A DNA stretch of 64,000 nt, taken from the NCBI GenBank assembly GCA_963789495.1, contig CAWBLP010000012.1:310001-374000 (forward strand), written 5' to 3'. Position 1 is the stretch's first letter, and every line of letters starts with the position of its first letter. Source of the stretch: CAWBLP01 sp963789495. Its GTDB lineage: Bacteria > Pseudomonadota > Alphaproteobacteria > Acetobacterales > Acetobacteraceae. Positions 45,243-53,992 of the stretch are shown here, one piece after another. The position numbers were made by a program, and so were the translations under genes. Below the pieces are notes generated by a model, which saw only the letters and a program-made list of their open reading frames with translations, was not told the DNA's origin and made no database searches.

Positions 45243-47468
45243 TCAGGCGGTGAGCGCGGCGTTCAGGGTTGCACTCGGGCGCATCACGGCGGTGACCTTG
45301 GCAGCCTCCGGCCTGTAGTAGCCGCCGATGTCAACAGGCCTGCCCTGGACGGCCGCAAGTTCCGCGACGATCTTCTGTTCGTTGTCGGCCAGCACCTTGG
45401 CGAGCGGCTTGAAGGTCTCGGCGAGCGCGGGGTCCTGGGACTGAGCGGCCAGTTCCTGCGCCCAGTACATGGCGAGGTAGAACTGGCTGCCGCGGTTGTC
45501 CAACTCGCCGGTCTTCGGCGAGGGGCCCTTGCGATTATCGAGCAGCTTGCCGGTAGCGGCATCCAGCGCCTTGGCCAGGATCTTCGGCTTGGCGTTGCCG
45601 GTCTTGACGCCCAGGTCTTCCAGGCTCGCCGCCAGTGCCAGGAACTCGCCCAGAGAATCCCAGCGCAGGTGGTCTTCCTCGACCAGCTGTTGCACGTGCT
45701 TGGGCGCCGATCCGCCGGCGCCGGTTTCGTACATGCCGCCGCCCGCCATCAGCGGCACGATCGACAGCATCTTCGCGCTGGTGCCCAGTTCCATGATCGG
45801 GAACAGGTCGGTCAGGTAGTCGCGCAGGATGTTGCCGGTGACCGAGATGGTGTCCTGGCCGCGGATCGCGCGTTCCAGCGTGTGCCGTATCGCCGTCACC
45901 TGCGGCATAATGCGGATGTCGAGGCCCGTGGTGTCGTGGTCCTTGAGGTATTTGACGACCTTCTTGGCCACCTCGATCTCGTGCGGGCGCTCATCGTCCA
46001 GCCAGAACACCGCCGGCATGCCGGAATTGCGGCAGCGGGTCACCGCCAGCTTCACCCAGTCACGGATCGGCGCGTCCTTGACCTGGCACATGCGCCAGAT
46101 GTCGCCTTCCTCGACGGTCTGCGACAGCAGGACCTCACCGCTGGCCAGGTCGACGATGTTGGCGACGCCGTCTTCCGGGACCTCGAAGGTCTTGTCGTGG
46201 CTGCCGTATTCCTCGGCCTGCTGCGCCATCAGGCCAACATTCGGCACCGTGCCCATGGTGCGCGGATCGAACGCGCCATTGGTTTTGCAGAAGTTGATCG
46301 TCTCCTGGTAGATGCGCGCGAAGGTGCTGTCCGGAACCACCGCCTTGCATTCCTTCAGCGAGCCATCGCGGCCGTACATCTTGCCGCCGACGCGGATCAT
46401 CGCGGGCATCGTGGCATCGACGATGAAGTCGCTCGGCGAATGGAAGTTGGTGATGCCGCGGGCCGAATCGACCATGGCGATTTCCGGCCGATGCGCTTCG
46501 CATGCCTTGATGTCGGCCAGGATCTCGTCACGCTTCTCGGCCGTCAGCTTCTCGATCTTGCTGTACAGATCGACCATGCCGTTGTTCACGTTGACGCCGA
46601 GTTGCGCGAGCGCCGCACCGTGCTTCTCGAAGACGTCCTGGTAGAAGATCCTCACGCAGTGGCCGAACAGGATGGGGTCGGAGACCTTCATCATGGTCGC
46701 CTTGATATGCAGCGAGAACAGGATGCCGGTCTTGTGCGCGTCCTCGATCTCCCGCTCATAGAATGCGCACAGCGCCTTCTTGCTCATGAACATCGAGTCG
46801 ATGATTTCGCCTTCCAGCAGGGAAACCTTCGGCTTCAGCACATGGGTTTTACCGGACTTGCCGACCAGCTCCATCTTCACGTCGCGGGCGCGGTCCAGTG
46901 TGAGCGACTTTTCGCCGTGGTAGCAGTCGCCGGTGCGCATATACGACGCATGGGTGCGGCTGGCCGGCGACCACGCGCCCATCGAATGCGGGTTCTTGCG
47001 CGCGTATTCCTTCACCGCTCGCGGCGCGCGGCGGTCGGAATTGCCTTCGCGCAGCACGGGATTGACCGCGGAGCCGAGTACCTTGCCGTAACGCGCCTTG
47101 ATATCCGTTTCCTCGTCGGACTTCGCGTCGCCGGGGTATTCGGGCACCATGTAGCCCTTGGCGCGCAGTTCCTTGATCGCGGCGTTCAGCTGCGGGACCG
47201 AGGCGCTGATGTTGGGCAGCTTGATGATATTGGCGTCGGGTTCGAGCGTCTTCTTGCCGAGCTCCGTCAGGGTGTCGGGGACGCGCTGTTCCGGGGTCAG
47301 GTAGTCGGGGAAGTTGCCCAGGATGCGGTTGGCGACCGAGATGTCGCATTCCTCCATCCTGATGCCGGCCGGCGTGGTGAAGGTTCGGATGATCGGTAGG
47401 AAGGCGTAGGTCGCCAGGAGCGGCGCCTCGTCGGTGAGCGTGTAAATGATGGTGGGATCGGTGCTCAT
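45243..47468 (-). CDS. icd: NADP-dependent isocitrate dehydrogenase, monomeric type
   Basis: This 741-aa protein has the length and sequence of the monomeric IDH family: IIYTLTDEAPLLATYAFLPI at the N-terminus, GNSDRRAPRAVKEYARKNPH near residue 130, LFSLHIKATMMKVSDPI, and the C-terminal region GGSAPKHVQQLVEEDHLRWDS. It oxidatively decarboxylates isocitrate to 2-oxoglutarate in the TCA cycle. ATG 47468 has AGGAGAG 6 bases upstream, which decides it over the ORF start at 47519. A strong hairpin follows the stop. Confidence 0.97.
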   Translation of the reverse strand: MSTDPTIIYTLTDEAPLLATYAFLPIIRTFTTPAGIRMEECDISVANRILGNFPDYLTPEQRVPDTLTELGKKTLEPDANIIKLPNISASVPQLNAAIKELRAKGYMVPEYPGDAKSDEETDIKARYGKVLGSAVNPVLREGNSDRRAPRAVKEYARKNPHSMGAWSPASRTHASYMRTGDCYHGEKSLTLDRARDVKMELVGKSGKTHVLKPKVSLLEGEIIDSMFMSKKALCAFYEREIEDAHKTGILFSLHIKATMMKVSDPILFGHCVRIFYQDVFEKHGAALAQLGVNVNNGMVDLYSKIEKLTAEKRDEILADIKACEAHRPEIAMVDSARGITNFHSPSDFIVDATMPAMIRVGGKMYGRDGSLKECKAVVPDSTFARIYQETINFCKTNGAFDPRTMGTVPNVGLMAQQAEEYGSHDKTFEVPEDGVANIVDLASGEVLLSQTVEEGDIWRMCQVKDAPIRDWVKLAVTRCRNSGMPAVFWLDDERPHEIEVAKKVVKYLKDHDTTGLDIRIMPQVTAIRHTLERAIRGQDTISVTGNILRDYLTDLFPIMELGTSAKMLSIVPLMAGGGMYETGAGGSAPKHVQQLVEEDHLRWDSLGEFLALAASLEDLGVKTGNAKPKILAKALDAATGKLLDNRKGPSPKTGELDNRGSQFYLAMYWAQELAAQSQDPALAETFKPLAKVLADNEQKIVAELAAVQGRPVDIGGYYRPEAAKVTAVMRPSATLNAALTA

Positions 47469-47680
47469 GCGGTCTCTCCTGCTGGGCGAGAAAGGGCCAT
47501 GTCGGTCGGGGTGAGTCAAGCCGAGTCAATCCCTGACTGACGGGCCTTGACTGATGGGCTCGGGAGCATCGCCACGGATGAGTGTTGCGTTCAGCAGGCT
47601 GCTGAAAAGTCCAACGGCGGCCCGCGGTTCATGCAGTGGTCGACACAGCAACGACTTGATCCGAACAATTCAGTGGCAGG

Positions 47681-48827
47681 TCAGGCGCCCCCCTGACCCA
47701 GCACCGCCTCGTACACGTCCAGCGTCGCCTCCTGCATCGCCCGCAGGGTCGGCACCGCCGCCCGCGCCCGGACCGCCAGCGCGGCGCGCTCCGCATCCGG
47801 CAGCGCCAGCACCATGTCCAGCGCGGCCGCGAGCGCCGCCGCATCGCCCGGCGGCACGCGCCAGCCGGTCACACCGTGCTCCACTGTCTCAACCGGCCCT
47901 CCGAGATCGGACGCCACCACCGGCCGGCCCATCGCCTGCGCCTCGATCACCACCCGCCCGAACGCCTCCGGCTGGGTGGAGGCGTGCACCACCACATCCG
48001 CCAGCTTCAGTGCCGCCGGCATGTCGTCGCACTGCCCCACCAGCCGCACCCGATCCGCCACGCCCAGCCGTTCGGCCTGGCGCACCAGCCGCGTGGCGTA
48101 CCGCCGGCGCCCCTGATCGGAGCCGACCAGTACCCGCGCAGATGTCGCGGCGAGACAGTCGCGCCAGCGCGTCGATCAGCACGGCGTGGCCCTTCCAGGC
48201 GGTCAGCCGCCCCGGCAGCATCACGATCGGCGCACCGTCCGGCAGTCGCCACGCGCGCACCAGCTTCGCCAACCGCTCACCCGAGACCGTGTCGGGATCG
48301 AACTGCGCCGGATCGACGCCACGCGGGATCACCCGGATGCGGGTCGGATACACGCCGTGCCGCGCCACAATCAGTTCGGCGATGAACCGGCTGGCGGCAA
48401 TCACGGTCTCACCGCGCGCCATCACTGCGTTGTAGTGGCGCTTGTGCGGCAGGTCCTCGCCGTAGGTGCCGTGCCAGGTGGTGACGAAATGCGCGCCGGT
48501 GCGACGGCAGGCGAGCCAGGCGGACCAGGCGGGCCCGCGCGACCGCGCATGCACCAGGTCCACCTGTTCGGCCCGGATCACCGCCGCGAGCCGCCGCGCA
48601 TTGAGCCACAGCGCCAGCGGGTCCTTGTGATGCAGCGGCAGGGTGATGTGCCGACCGCCGGCGCGTTCCACCGCCGCCACCATCGGCCCGCCGGCGCTGG
48701 CCACCAGCGCCGTACCGCCGGCCGCTGCCACTGCCTGGGTGATCTCCACCGTGCCCCGCTCGACACCACCGGTGACCAGCGAGGGCAGAACCTGCAGCAC
48801 CACCGGCCGGTCGGGAGCATCGATCAT
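47681..48827 (-). pseudogene. glycosyltransferase family 4 protein, frameshifted
   Basis: The N-terminal frame (from ATG 48827) has a GT-B start, VLQVLPSLVTGGVERGTVEI, then HARSRGPAWSAWLA and RVIPRGVDPAQFDP, to PGRLTAWKGHAVLIDALAR. The second frame then supplies CLAATSARVLVGSDQG, VHASTQPEAFGRVVIEAQAM and the C-terminus. They join near 48160-48166 in a CGCG tract. Restoring two bases gives ...D-A-L-A-R-D-C-L-A-A, and the total becomes a whole number of codons (383). The family transfers sugars to lipopolysaccharide or other glycans using nucleotide sugars. It is either recent decay or a read error in a GC run. Confidence 0.88.
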
Positions 48828-48908
48828 GACGGCCTTCTATACGGTCCGGTCGCGGATTGCCCACCCTCGCCCTTGCGTGCCAGTGTCGGTGGCAAACGGG
48901 AGCGTGGG

Positions 48909-49673
48909 ATGAAACTTTTCGACATCACGGGAAAAGTGGCGCTGGTCACCGGCGGCAATGGCGGTATCGGCCTTGGCATGGCGCAGGGCATGGCGTCCTG
49001 CGGGGCGTCGATCGTGATCGCCGGCCGCAATGCCGCAAAAGCCGAGTCAGCCCTGGCGACGCTGCGCGCGATGGGCGTGCAGGCCGAGTTCCTGTCCGGT
49101 GACGTGACGCAGAAGGCGGCCTGCGTGCAGTTGGTGGCGGGTACCGTGAAGCAATTCGGCCGGCTGGACATTCTGGTGAACAACGCCGGCACCGCGATCC
49201 GCAAGATGCCGCAGGACTACACCGAGGCCGAGTGGCACGAGGTGCTGGACACCAACCTGACCAGCGCCTTCCTGCTGTCGCAGGCGGCCTATGCGCCGAT
49301 GAAGGCCGCGGGCGGCGGCAAGATGATCAATATCGGTTCGATGATGTCGCTGTTCGGCGCGCCCTATGCCACGCCCTACGCGTCCAGCAAGGGCGGCATC
49401 GTACAGATGACCCGAGCACTGGCCACCGCCTGGGCAGCGGACAACATCCAGGTGAACGCGGTGCTGCCGGGCTGGATCGACACCGAGTTGACGCAGCGCG
49501 CCCGCCAGCAGGTCTCCGGCCTGCATGAGCGGGTGGAGGCGCGCACCCCCGCCGGCCGTTGGGGAGGGCCGCAGGACATGGCCGGCATCGCCGCGTTCCT
49601 CGCCAGCCCGGCGTCGGATTTCGTCACCGGCACGGCGATCCCGGTGGATGGCGGGTACTCGGTCGGGATGTAG
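48909..49673 (+). CDS. SDR-family oxidoreductase
   Basis: This 254-aa short-chain dehydrogenase has the cofactor motif TGGNGGIGLGMA near residue 14, NNAG near residue 92, a catalytic Ser in INIGSMMS, a Tyr/Lys pair in PYASSKGG, and PVDGGYSVGM at the end. It resembles 2-deoxy-gluconate/gluconate 5-dehydrogenase-like SDRs, but the substrate cannot be fixed. ATG 48909 has GGGAGCG upstream. It is divergent from the broken glycosyltransferase. Confidence 0.93.
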   Translation: MKLFDITGKVALVTGGNGGIGLGMAQGMASCGASIVIAGRNAAKAESALATLRAMGVQAEFLSGDVTQKAACVQLVAGTVKQFGRLDILVNNAGTAIRKMPQDYTEAEWHEVLDTNLTSAFLLSQAAYAPMKAAGGGKMINIGSMMSLFGAPYATPYASSKGGIVQMTRALATAWAADNIQVNAVLPGWIDTELTQRARQQVSGLHERVEARTPAGRWGGPQDMAGIAAFLASPASDFVTGTAIPVDGGYSVGM

Positions 49674-49737
49674 GCCGGATACGAGGAACCACCGGCGGCC
49701 TGGCATGCGACAGACTGGCCGCCCGCGCGCGTCGCGG

Positions 49738-49869
49738 TCAGCGCCGGGCCGCCTCGCGCATCATCTCCTGGCGGGGGATGTCATTGAGCTTCGTCCGGTA
49801 GCCTGGTCCGGCTGAGCGCAGCCAGGCAAGGACATCCGAGTTCACGGGCACCGTGACCTGCTGCTGCAC
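49738..49869 (-). pseudogene. remnant of a BrnA-like antitoxin
   Basis: A 43-codon reading frame from GTG 49869 encodes V-T-V-P-V-N-S-D-V-L-A-W-L-R-S-A-G-P-G-Y and then R-T-K-L-N-D-I-P-R-Q-E-M-M. BrnA-type antitoxins have a very similar end (V.LR.D.DVL.WF...G.GYQTRIN.VLR). An in-frame TAA precedes it by three codons (at 49876-49878), and no BrnT toxin is recognisable upstream. Probably a degraded antitoxin fragment. Confidence 0.45.
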
Positions 49870-49878
49870 CGGCCGTTA

Positions 49879-50218
49879 GACCGGAGTACGTTCCGCGTTT
49901 ATCCAGAGTGTGTCCGTCAAAGGCGGACTATCCGAGGTGTCCACCCACGCCTCCGGCAGGCCGAACCAGTGCGTCAGGTTCCGCTCGCTGCTCCGGGATC
50001 AGAAGTTGGTCAGGGGTACCGGATTGCCGGGATCAAGAGCCGATTTGCCTGCGCTTTTCCGGCTGATAGCAGCTCCTTTCCGGCCGTTTAGCGCAGCGTG
50101 CGGAGATGGATGTGCATCACCTCGGCGCCGCTCGCATCCTCATTTTCCGCATGCGCCACCGAGGTACCACGTCCGAAGCTGGCGTGTTGTCGCTGCAGGT
50201 AGCCACCAGCGCTTGAAA
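49879..50218. other. intergenic region upstream of TetR export operon
   Basis: About 340 bases with no recognised coding sequence apart from the antitoxin remnant next to it. The right end leads into the TetR operator. Confidence 0.4.
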
Positions 50219-50236
50219 ACTGACTGACCAGTCAGT
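50219..50236. promoter_or_regulatory. TetR-type operator, perfect 8-2-8 palindrome
   Basis: ACTGACTG-AC-CAGTCAGT is a perfect inverted repeat ending 10 bases before the TetR start codon. It matches the well-known TGACTGACCAGTCA class of TetR/AcrR operators. Its position implies autoregulation of the regulator and the coupled export genes. Confidence 0.85.
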
Positions 50237-50246
50237 AACTACCAGC

Positions 50247-50888
50247 ATGGCCGAACCGACCGCCCCACCCCCGCGCCGCGCTCGCCGCAAACAAGCCCGG
50301 CCCGGGGAAATCGTGCAGGCCGCCCTCGCCTCCTTCGCCGAACGCGGCTTCGCGGCCACAAGGCTGGAGGACGTCGCGGCCGCCGCCGGCATCAGCAAGG
50401 GCACCATCTACCTCTACTTCCCCACCAAGGAGGACCTGTTCCGCGCCGTCGTCCGCCAGGCCGTGCTGCCGAATGTCGCAGCCGCGGAGGCCGAACTCGT
50501 GGCGCATACTGGGTCATCCGGGGATTTGCTGCGGCTGCTGGCCGAACGCTTCCTGGCGCTGCTGGACAGCGACCTGACCGCGATTCCCAAGCTGGTGGTC
50601 GCTGAATCCGGCAATTTTCCTGCGATCGCCCAGTTCTACGCCGACACCGTGCTGCGCCGCGCCTTCGCCCTGGTGGAGACGGTGCTCGCCCGCGGCATGG
50701 AGCGCAGAGAGTTCCGCCGCATGGACGTGCACAGCGTGCTGCCGCTGTTCGCCGCGCCGTTCCTGCTGCTGCTGCTGTGGAAGCATTCCCTGGGCCGCCA
50801 CACCGATCTCGGCTTCGACCCGCGTGCCGTCGCCGAGGCGCATCTGGACGTACTGCTGCGTGGCCTGGCGCCGGATCCCGCGCCATGA
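50247..50888 (+). CDS. TetR/AcrR-family regulator of an export operon
   Basis: This 213-aa protein has a basic N-terminal tail, then a helix-turn-helix (ALASFAERGFAATRLEDVAAAAGISKGTIYLYFPTKEDLF, residues about 25-65) and a C-terminal ligand domain of the CecR/AcrR-like type. It overlaps the HlyD-type gene by four bases (ATGA), and a perfect operator precedes it. It is similar in arrangement to enterobacterial cecR-ybhGFSR. Confidence 0.92.
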   Translation: MAEPTAPPPRRARRKQARPGEIVQAALASFAERGFAATRLEDVAAAAGISKGTIYLYFPTKEDLFRAVVRQAVLPNVAAAEAELVAHTGSSGDLLRLLAERFLALLDSDLTAIPKLVVAESGNFPAIAQFYADTVLRRAFALVETVLARGMERREFRRMDVHSVLPLFAAPFLLLLLWKHSLGRHTDLGFDPRAVAEAHLDVLLRGLAPDPAP

Positions 50889-51871
50889 AGCGGATCGTCC
50901 TGCTGGTCACTCTGCTGCTGGCCACTGCGGCGAGCGGCGGTTGGTGGTGGCAGACGCGCGACACCGCAACCCCGGCATGGCAGGGCTATGTCGATGCGGA
51001 CTATGTGCGGGTCTCGCCGACGCTGACCGGCCGCCTCACCACGCTCAGCGTGGCGCGCGGCGATCAGGTGACAAGCGGTGCGCCGCTGTTCCAGCAGGAC
51101 GATGCCGACGACCGCGCCGCGCGGAATGCCGCCGCCGCACGTCTCGCCGAGGCCCAGGCTCGGCTGGAAAACCTCAGCAGCGCCGGCCGGGAAACCGAGA
51201 TCGACCAGGCGGAGGCCGACCTCGCCGACCTGATGGCAACCCGCACCCGCATCGCCGGCGATCTGGCCCGCAGCGAGCAATTGCTGCGCGGCGGCAATGC
51301 CACCCGACAAACGGTAGACCAGCAGCGCGCCGATCTGGCCTCCGCCGAGGCGCGGGTGCAGGCAGCGCAGGCCAAGCTGGCGCAGATGCAGTCACCCACC
51401 GGCCGGCAATACGAGATCGCCGCGCAGCGCGCCGTCGTCGCCCAGGCGCATGCCGCACTCGCGCAGGCGGACTGGCAGTTGCAGCAGCGCCACGTCACCG
51501 CGCCCGCCGCAGGCTTGGTCGCGGACAGCTTCGCGCGGCCGGGCGAAACCATCACCGCCGGCACACCCGTGGTCTCGCTGCTGCCGCCGCAGAACATCCT
51601 GATCCGCTTCTTCGTGCCGGAGACCAGGCTGGCGTCGCTCCATGTCGGCGACCACCTGGCGATCGGCTGCGATGGCTGCGCGCCCGACCTCACCGCGACG
51701 ATCAGTTTCATCGCCCCGCAGCCGGAATACACACCGCCGGTGATCTACAGCGAGTCCAACCGGGAGAAGCTGGTCTATCTGGTGGAGGCGCACCCGCCCT
51801 CAAATCGGGCCGTGCAGTTGAAGCCCGGCCAGCCGGTGGATGTCCGCCCGCTCGGAGCCGCCGGGTCATGA
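50885..51871 (+). CDS. HlyD-family membrane fusion (periplasmic adaptor) protein
   Basis: This 328-aa protein has an N-terminal signal anchor (IVLLVTLLLATAASGG), a biotinyl-lipoyl half (YVDADYVRVSPTLTGRL) and a long Ala/Gln/Glu-rich coiled-coil hairpin (residues about 75-190). The second lipoyl half (VTAPAAGLVADSFARPGE) and a beta-barrel follow. It bridges an inner-membrane ABC exporter to the outer membrane. It is coupled to TetR upstream and the ATPase downstream (ATGA overlaps). Confidence 0.93.
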   Translation: MKRIVLLVTLLLATAASGGWWWQTRDTATPAWQGYVDADYVRVSPTLTGRLTTLSVARGDQVTSGAPLFQQDDADDRAARNAAAARLAEAQARLENLSSAGRETEIDQAEADLADLMATRTRIAGDLARSEQLLRGGNATRQTVDQQRADLASAEARVQAAQAKLAQMQSPTGRQYEIAAQRAVVAQAHAALAQADWQLQQRHVTAPAAGLVADSFARPGETITAGTPVVSLLPPQNILIRFFVPETRLASLHVGDHLAIGCDGCAPDLTATISFIAPQPEYTPPVIYSESNREKLVYLVEAHPPSNRAVQLKPGQPVDVRPLGAAGS

Positions 51872-52785
51872 CCGCGCTGGCGATCGACGTGCACGACCTG
51901 CGCAAGAGCTTCGGCGCCCGCCACGTAATCGACGGCCTGACCTTGCAGGTGCCGGAAGGCGAGATCTGCGGCTTCCTCGGTGGCAACGGCAGCGGCAAGA
52001 CCACCACCATCCGCATGCTGTGCGGCCTGCTGCGGCCGGATGCCGGCAGCGGCACCTGCCTCGGGCTGGACGTCATCCGCGACGCAGCGCGCATCCGGCT
52101 GCAGGTCGGCTACATGACCCAGCGCTTCAGCTTCTACGGCGACCTGACGGTGGCGGAGAATCTCGGGTTCGTGGCTGGGCTGTACCAGCTTCCCGATCGG
52201 AGGCGCGCCATCGCCGAGGTTTTGGAACGCATCGGCCTGACCGACCGTGCGAACCAGTTGGCGCAGGAACTGTCCGGTGGCTGGAAGCAGCGTCTGGCGC
52301 TGGCCGCCTGCGTGCTGCACCGGCCACGCCTGCTGCTGCTGGACGAGCCGACCGCCGGCGTGGATGCCAAGGCGCGCCGAGAGTTCTGGGACATGATCCA
52401 CGAAATGGCGGCGGACCACATGACCGTGCTGGTGTCCACCCATTACATGGACGAAGCGGAGCGCTGCCAGCGCGTCGTTTACCTGGCCGGCGGGCGCCTG
52501 GTGGTGCAGGGCAGCGCAGACGAGGTCGTGCGTAATGCCGGTCTGATCACCTTCGAGGCGACCGGCCGCAACATCGAGCAGGCGGCACGCCAGTTGCGCC
52601 ATACGCCCGGTGTGCAAACGGCGGCGGTGTTCGGCCATGGGCTGCGCATCGCCGGCGTCGATCGCGGTGCGATGCAGAAAGCGATCGACGAACTGGGCGA
52701 TGCCTCGCTGTCCTGGCAGGAGGTGGAGCCGCGGCTGGACGATGTGTTCATCCACATGCTGAACCAGCAGGAGGCCGAGTCGTGA
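51868..52785 (+). CDS. ABC transporter ATP-binding protein (ABC-2 exporter)
   Basis: This 305-aa ATPase has Walker A GGNGSGKTTT near residue 40, the signature LSGGWKQRLALA, Walker B LLLLDEPTAGVD and the switch His in STHYMDEAERC. It has a single nucleotide-binding domain, unlike YbhF, which has two. It powers the exporter with the next gene product; four-base overlaps lie on both sides. Confidence 0.94.
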   Translation: MTALAIDVHDLRKSFGARHVIDGLTLQVPEGEICGFLGGNGSGKTTTIRMLCGLLRPDAGSGTCLGLDVIRDAARIRLQVGYMTQRFSFYGDLTVAENLGFVAGLYQLPDRRRAIAEVLERIGLTDRANQLAQELSGGWKQRLALAACVLHRPRLLLLDEPTAGVDAKARREFWDMIHEMAADHMTVLVSTHYMDEAERCQRVVYLAGGRLVVQGSADEVVRNAGLITFEATGRNIEQAARQLRHTPGVQTAAVFGHGLRIAGVDRGAMQKAIDELGDASLSWQEVEPRLDDVFIHMLNQQEAES

Positions 52786-53909
52786 GTGGCTTCTCGCTCG
52801 CGCGGCTGTTCGCCATGCTGCACAAGGAATGGCTGCAGATGCGCCGCGATCCCGCGACCATCGGGCTGACCGTCATGTTGCCGCTGATCCAGCTGTTCCT
52901 GTTCGGCTATGCGATCAACGCCAACCCGCGGCACCTGCCGACCGGATTGCTGGCCGGCGAGCATTCCAGCTACGAGCGCACGCTGGTCGCGGCGCTGCAG
53001 AACACCGGCTATTTCGACATCCGTCCGATGGCGAGCGAGGCCGCCGCGGAACAGGCGCTGCAGCGCGGCGATGTGCTGTTCGTGTTGAACATCCCGCCCG
53101 ATTTCTCTCGCCGCATCGAGCGTGGCGAACAGCCGCAGGTGCTGATGGACGCCGATGCGACCGATCCGACGGCGATCGGCAACGCGACCGCCGCCGTCGC
53201 GGCGCTGAATGCCACCGTGCTGAACCGCGATCTGCCCGCCAATCGAAGGGTGCAGCCCGCGCAGCCGCCGTTCCAGATCGTGCTGCACGCCCGCTACAAT
53301 CCCGAGCAGGTCACCGCGCTGAATATCGTTCCGGGGTTGATCGGATTGATTCTGACCGTTTCGACGCTGGTAATGACCTCACTCGCCATCACGCGGGAGC
53401 GCGAAGCCGGCACGATGGAGAATCTGCTGGCGATGCCGGTGCGGCCCGTCGAGGTGATGCTGGGCAAGATCATTCCCTATGTCGGCCTGGCGTATGTGCA
53501 GACCCTGCTGATCCTGACGATGTCCGTTGTGGTGTTTCACATCCCGGTGCGTGGCTCGGTGGTATTGTTGCTGCTGGCGCTGGGCGTGTTCATCGCGTGC
53601 AATCTGGCGATGGGATTTGCGTTCTCCACCATGGCGCGGACGCAGATGCAGGCGCAGCAGATGGCCCAGTTCGGTCTGCTGCCGTCCATGATGCTATCCG
53701 GCTTCATGTTCCCGTTTCAGGGCATGCCGAGCTGGGCGCGGGCGTTTGGCGAAGCTGTGCCGCTGACGCATGCGCTGCGTATCTGTCGCGGCGTGCTGCT
53801 GAAGGGCAACGGGCTGGAACAGATCTGGCCCGATCTGTGGCCGATGGCGGTGTTCGCATTGGTGGTCGGCGCGATCGCGATCAGCATGTATCGAGAGACG
53901 CTGGACTGA
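52782..53909 (+). CDS. ABC-2 type permease
   Basis: This 375-aa membrane protein has an N-terminal helix (TIGLTVMLPLIQLFLFGYAI), a large periplasmic loop (residues about 45-170) and five C-terminal helices, including ALNIVPGLIGLILTVSTLVMTS and the ABC-2 motif EREAGTMENLLAMPV. It is of the YhhJ/YbhR type. The GTG start at 52782 overlaps the ATPase stop. Only one permease is present; comparable operons often have two, and the sequence beyond is an IS, so a second could have been lost. The substrate is unknown. Confidence 0.92.
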   Translation: MSGFSLARLFAMLHKEWLQMRRDPATIGLTVMLPLIQLFLFGYAINANPRHLPTGLLAGEHSSYERTLVAALQNTGYFDIRPMASEAAAEQALQRGDVLFVLNIPPDFSRRIERGEQPQVLMDADATDPTAIGNATAAVAALNATVLNRDLPANRRVQPAQPPFQIVLHARYNPEQVTALNIVPGLIGLILTVSTLVMTSLAITREREAGTMENLLAMPVRPVEVMLGKIIPYVGLAYVQTLLILTMSVVVFHIPVRGSVVLLLLALGVFIACNLAMGFAFSTMARTQMQAQQMAQFGLLPSMMLSGFMFPFQGMPSWARAFGEAVPLTHALRICRGVLLKGNGLEQIWPDLWPMAVFALVVGAIAISMYRETLD

Positions 53910-53946
53910 GCAGACATTCGCAGCCGGTGCCATGCATACGCGTTGG

Positions 53947-53992
53947 TGGTGGGAGGCAAGCAAGCGTCGGGGCGTTGCCCCGAACCCCACCA
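53947..53992. repeat. palindromic intergenic repeat, left arm (split by IS)
   Basis: GGTGGGAGGCAAGCAAGCGT then CGGGGCGTTGCCCCGAACCCCACCA matches the reverse complement of 55750-55805 almost base for base. The two arms are now 1.8 kb apart with an IS1182-type element between them. Confidence 0.8.

Noticed and set aside
45669..47399. 576-aa plus-strand ORF
   Set aside because: It is antisense to monomeric isocitrate dehydrogenase, which is strongly supported.
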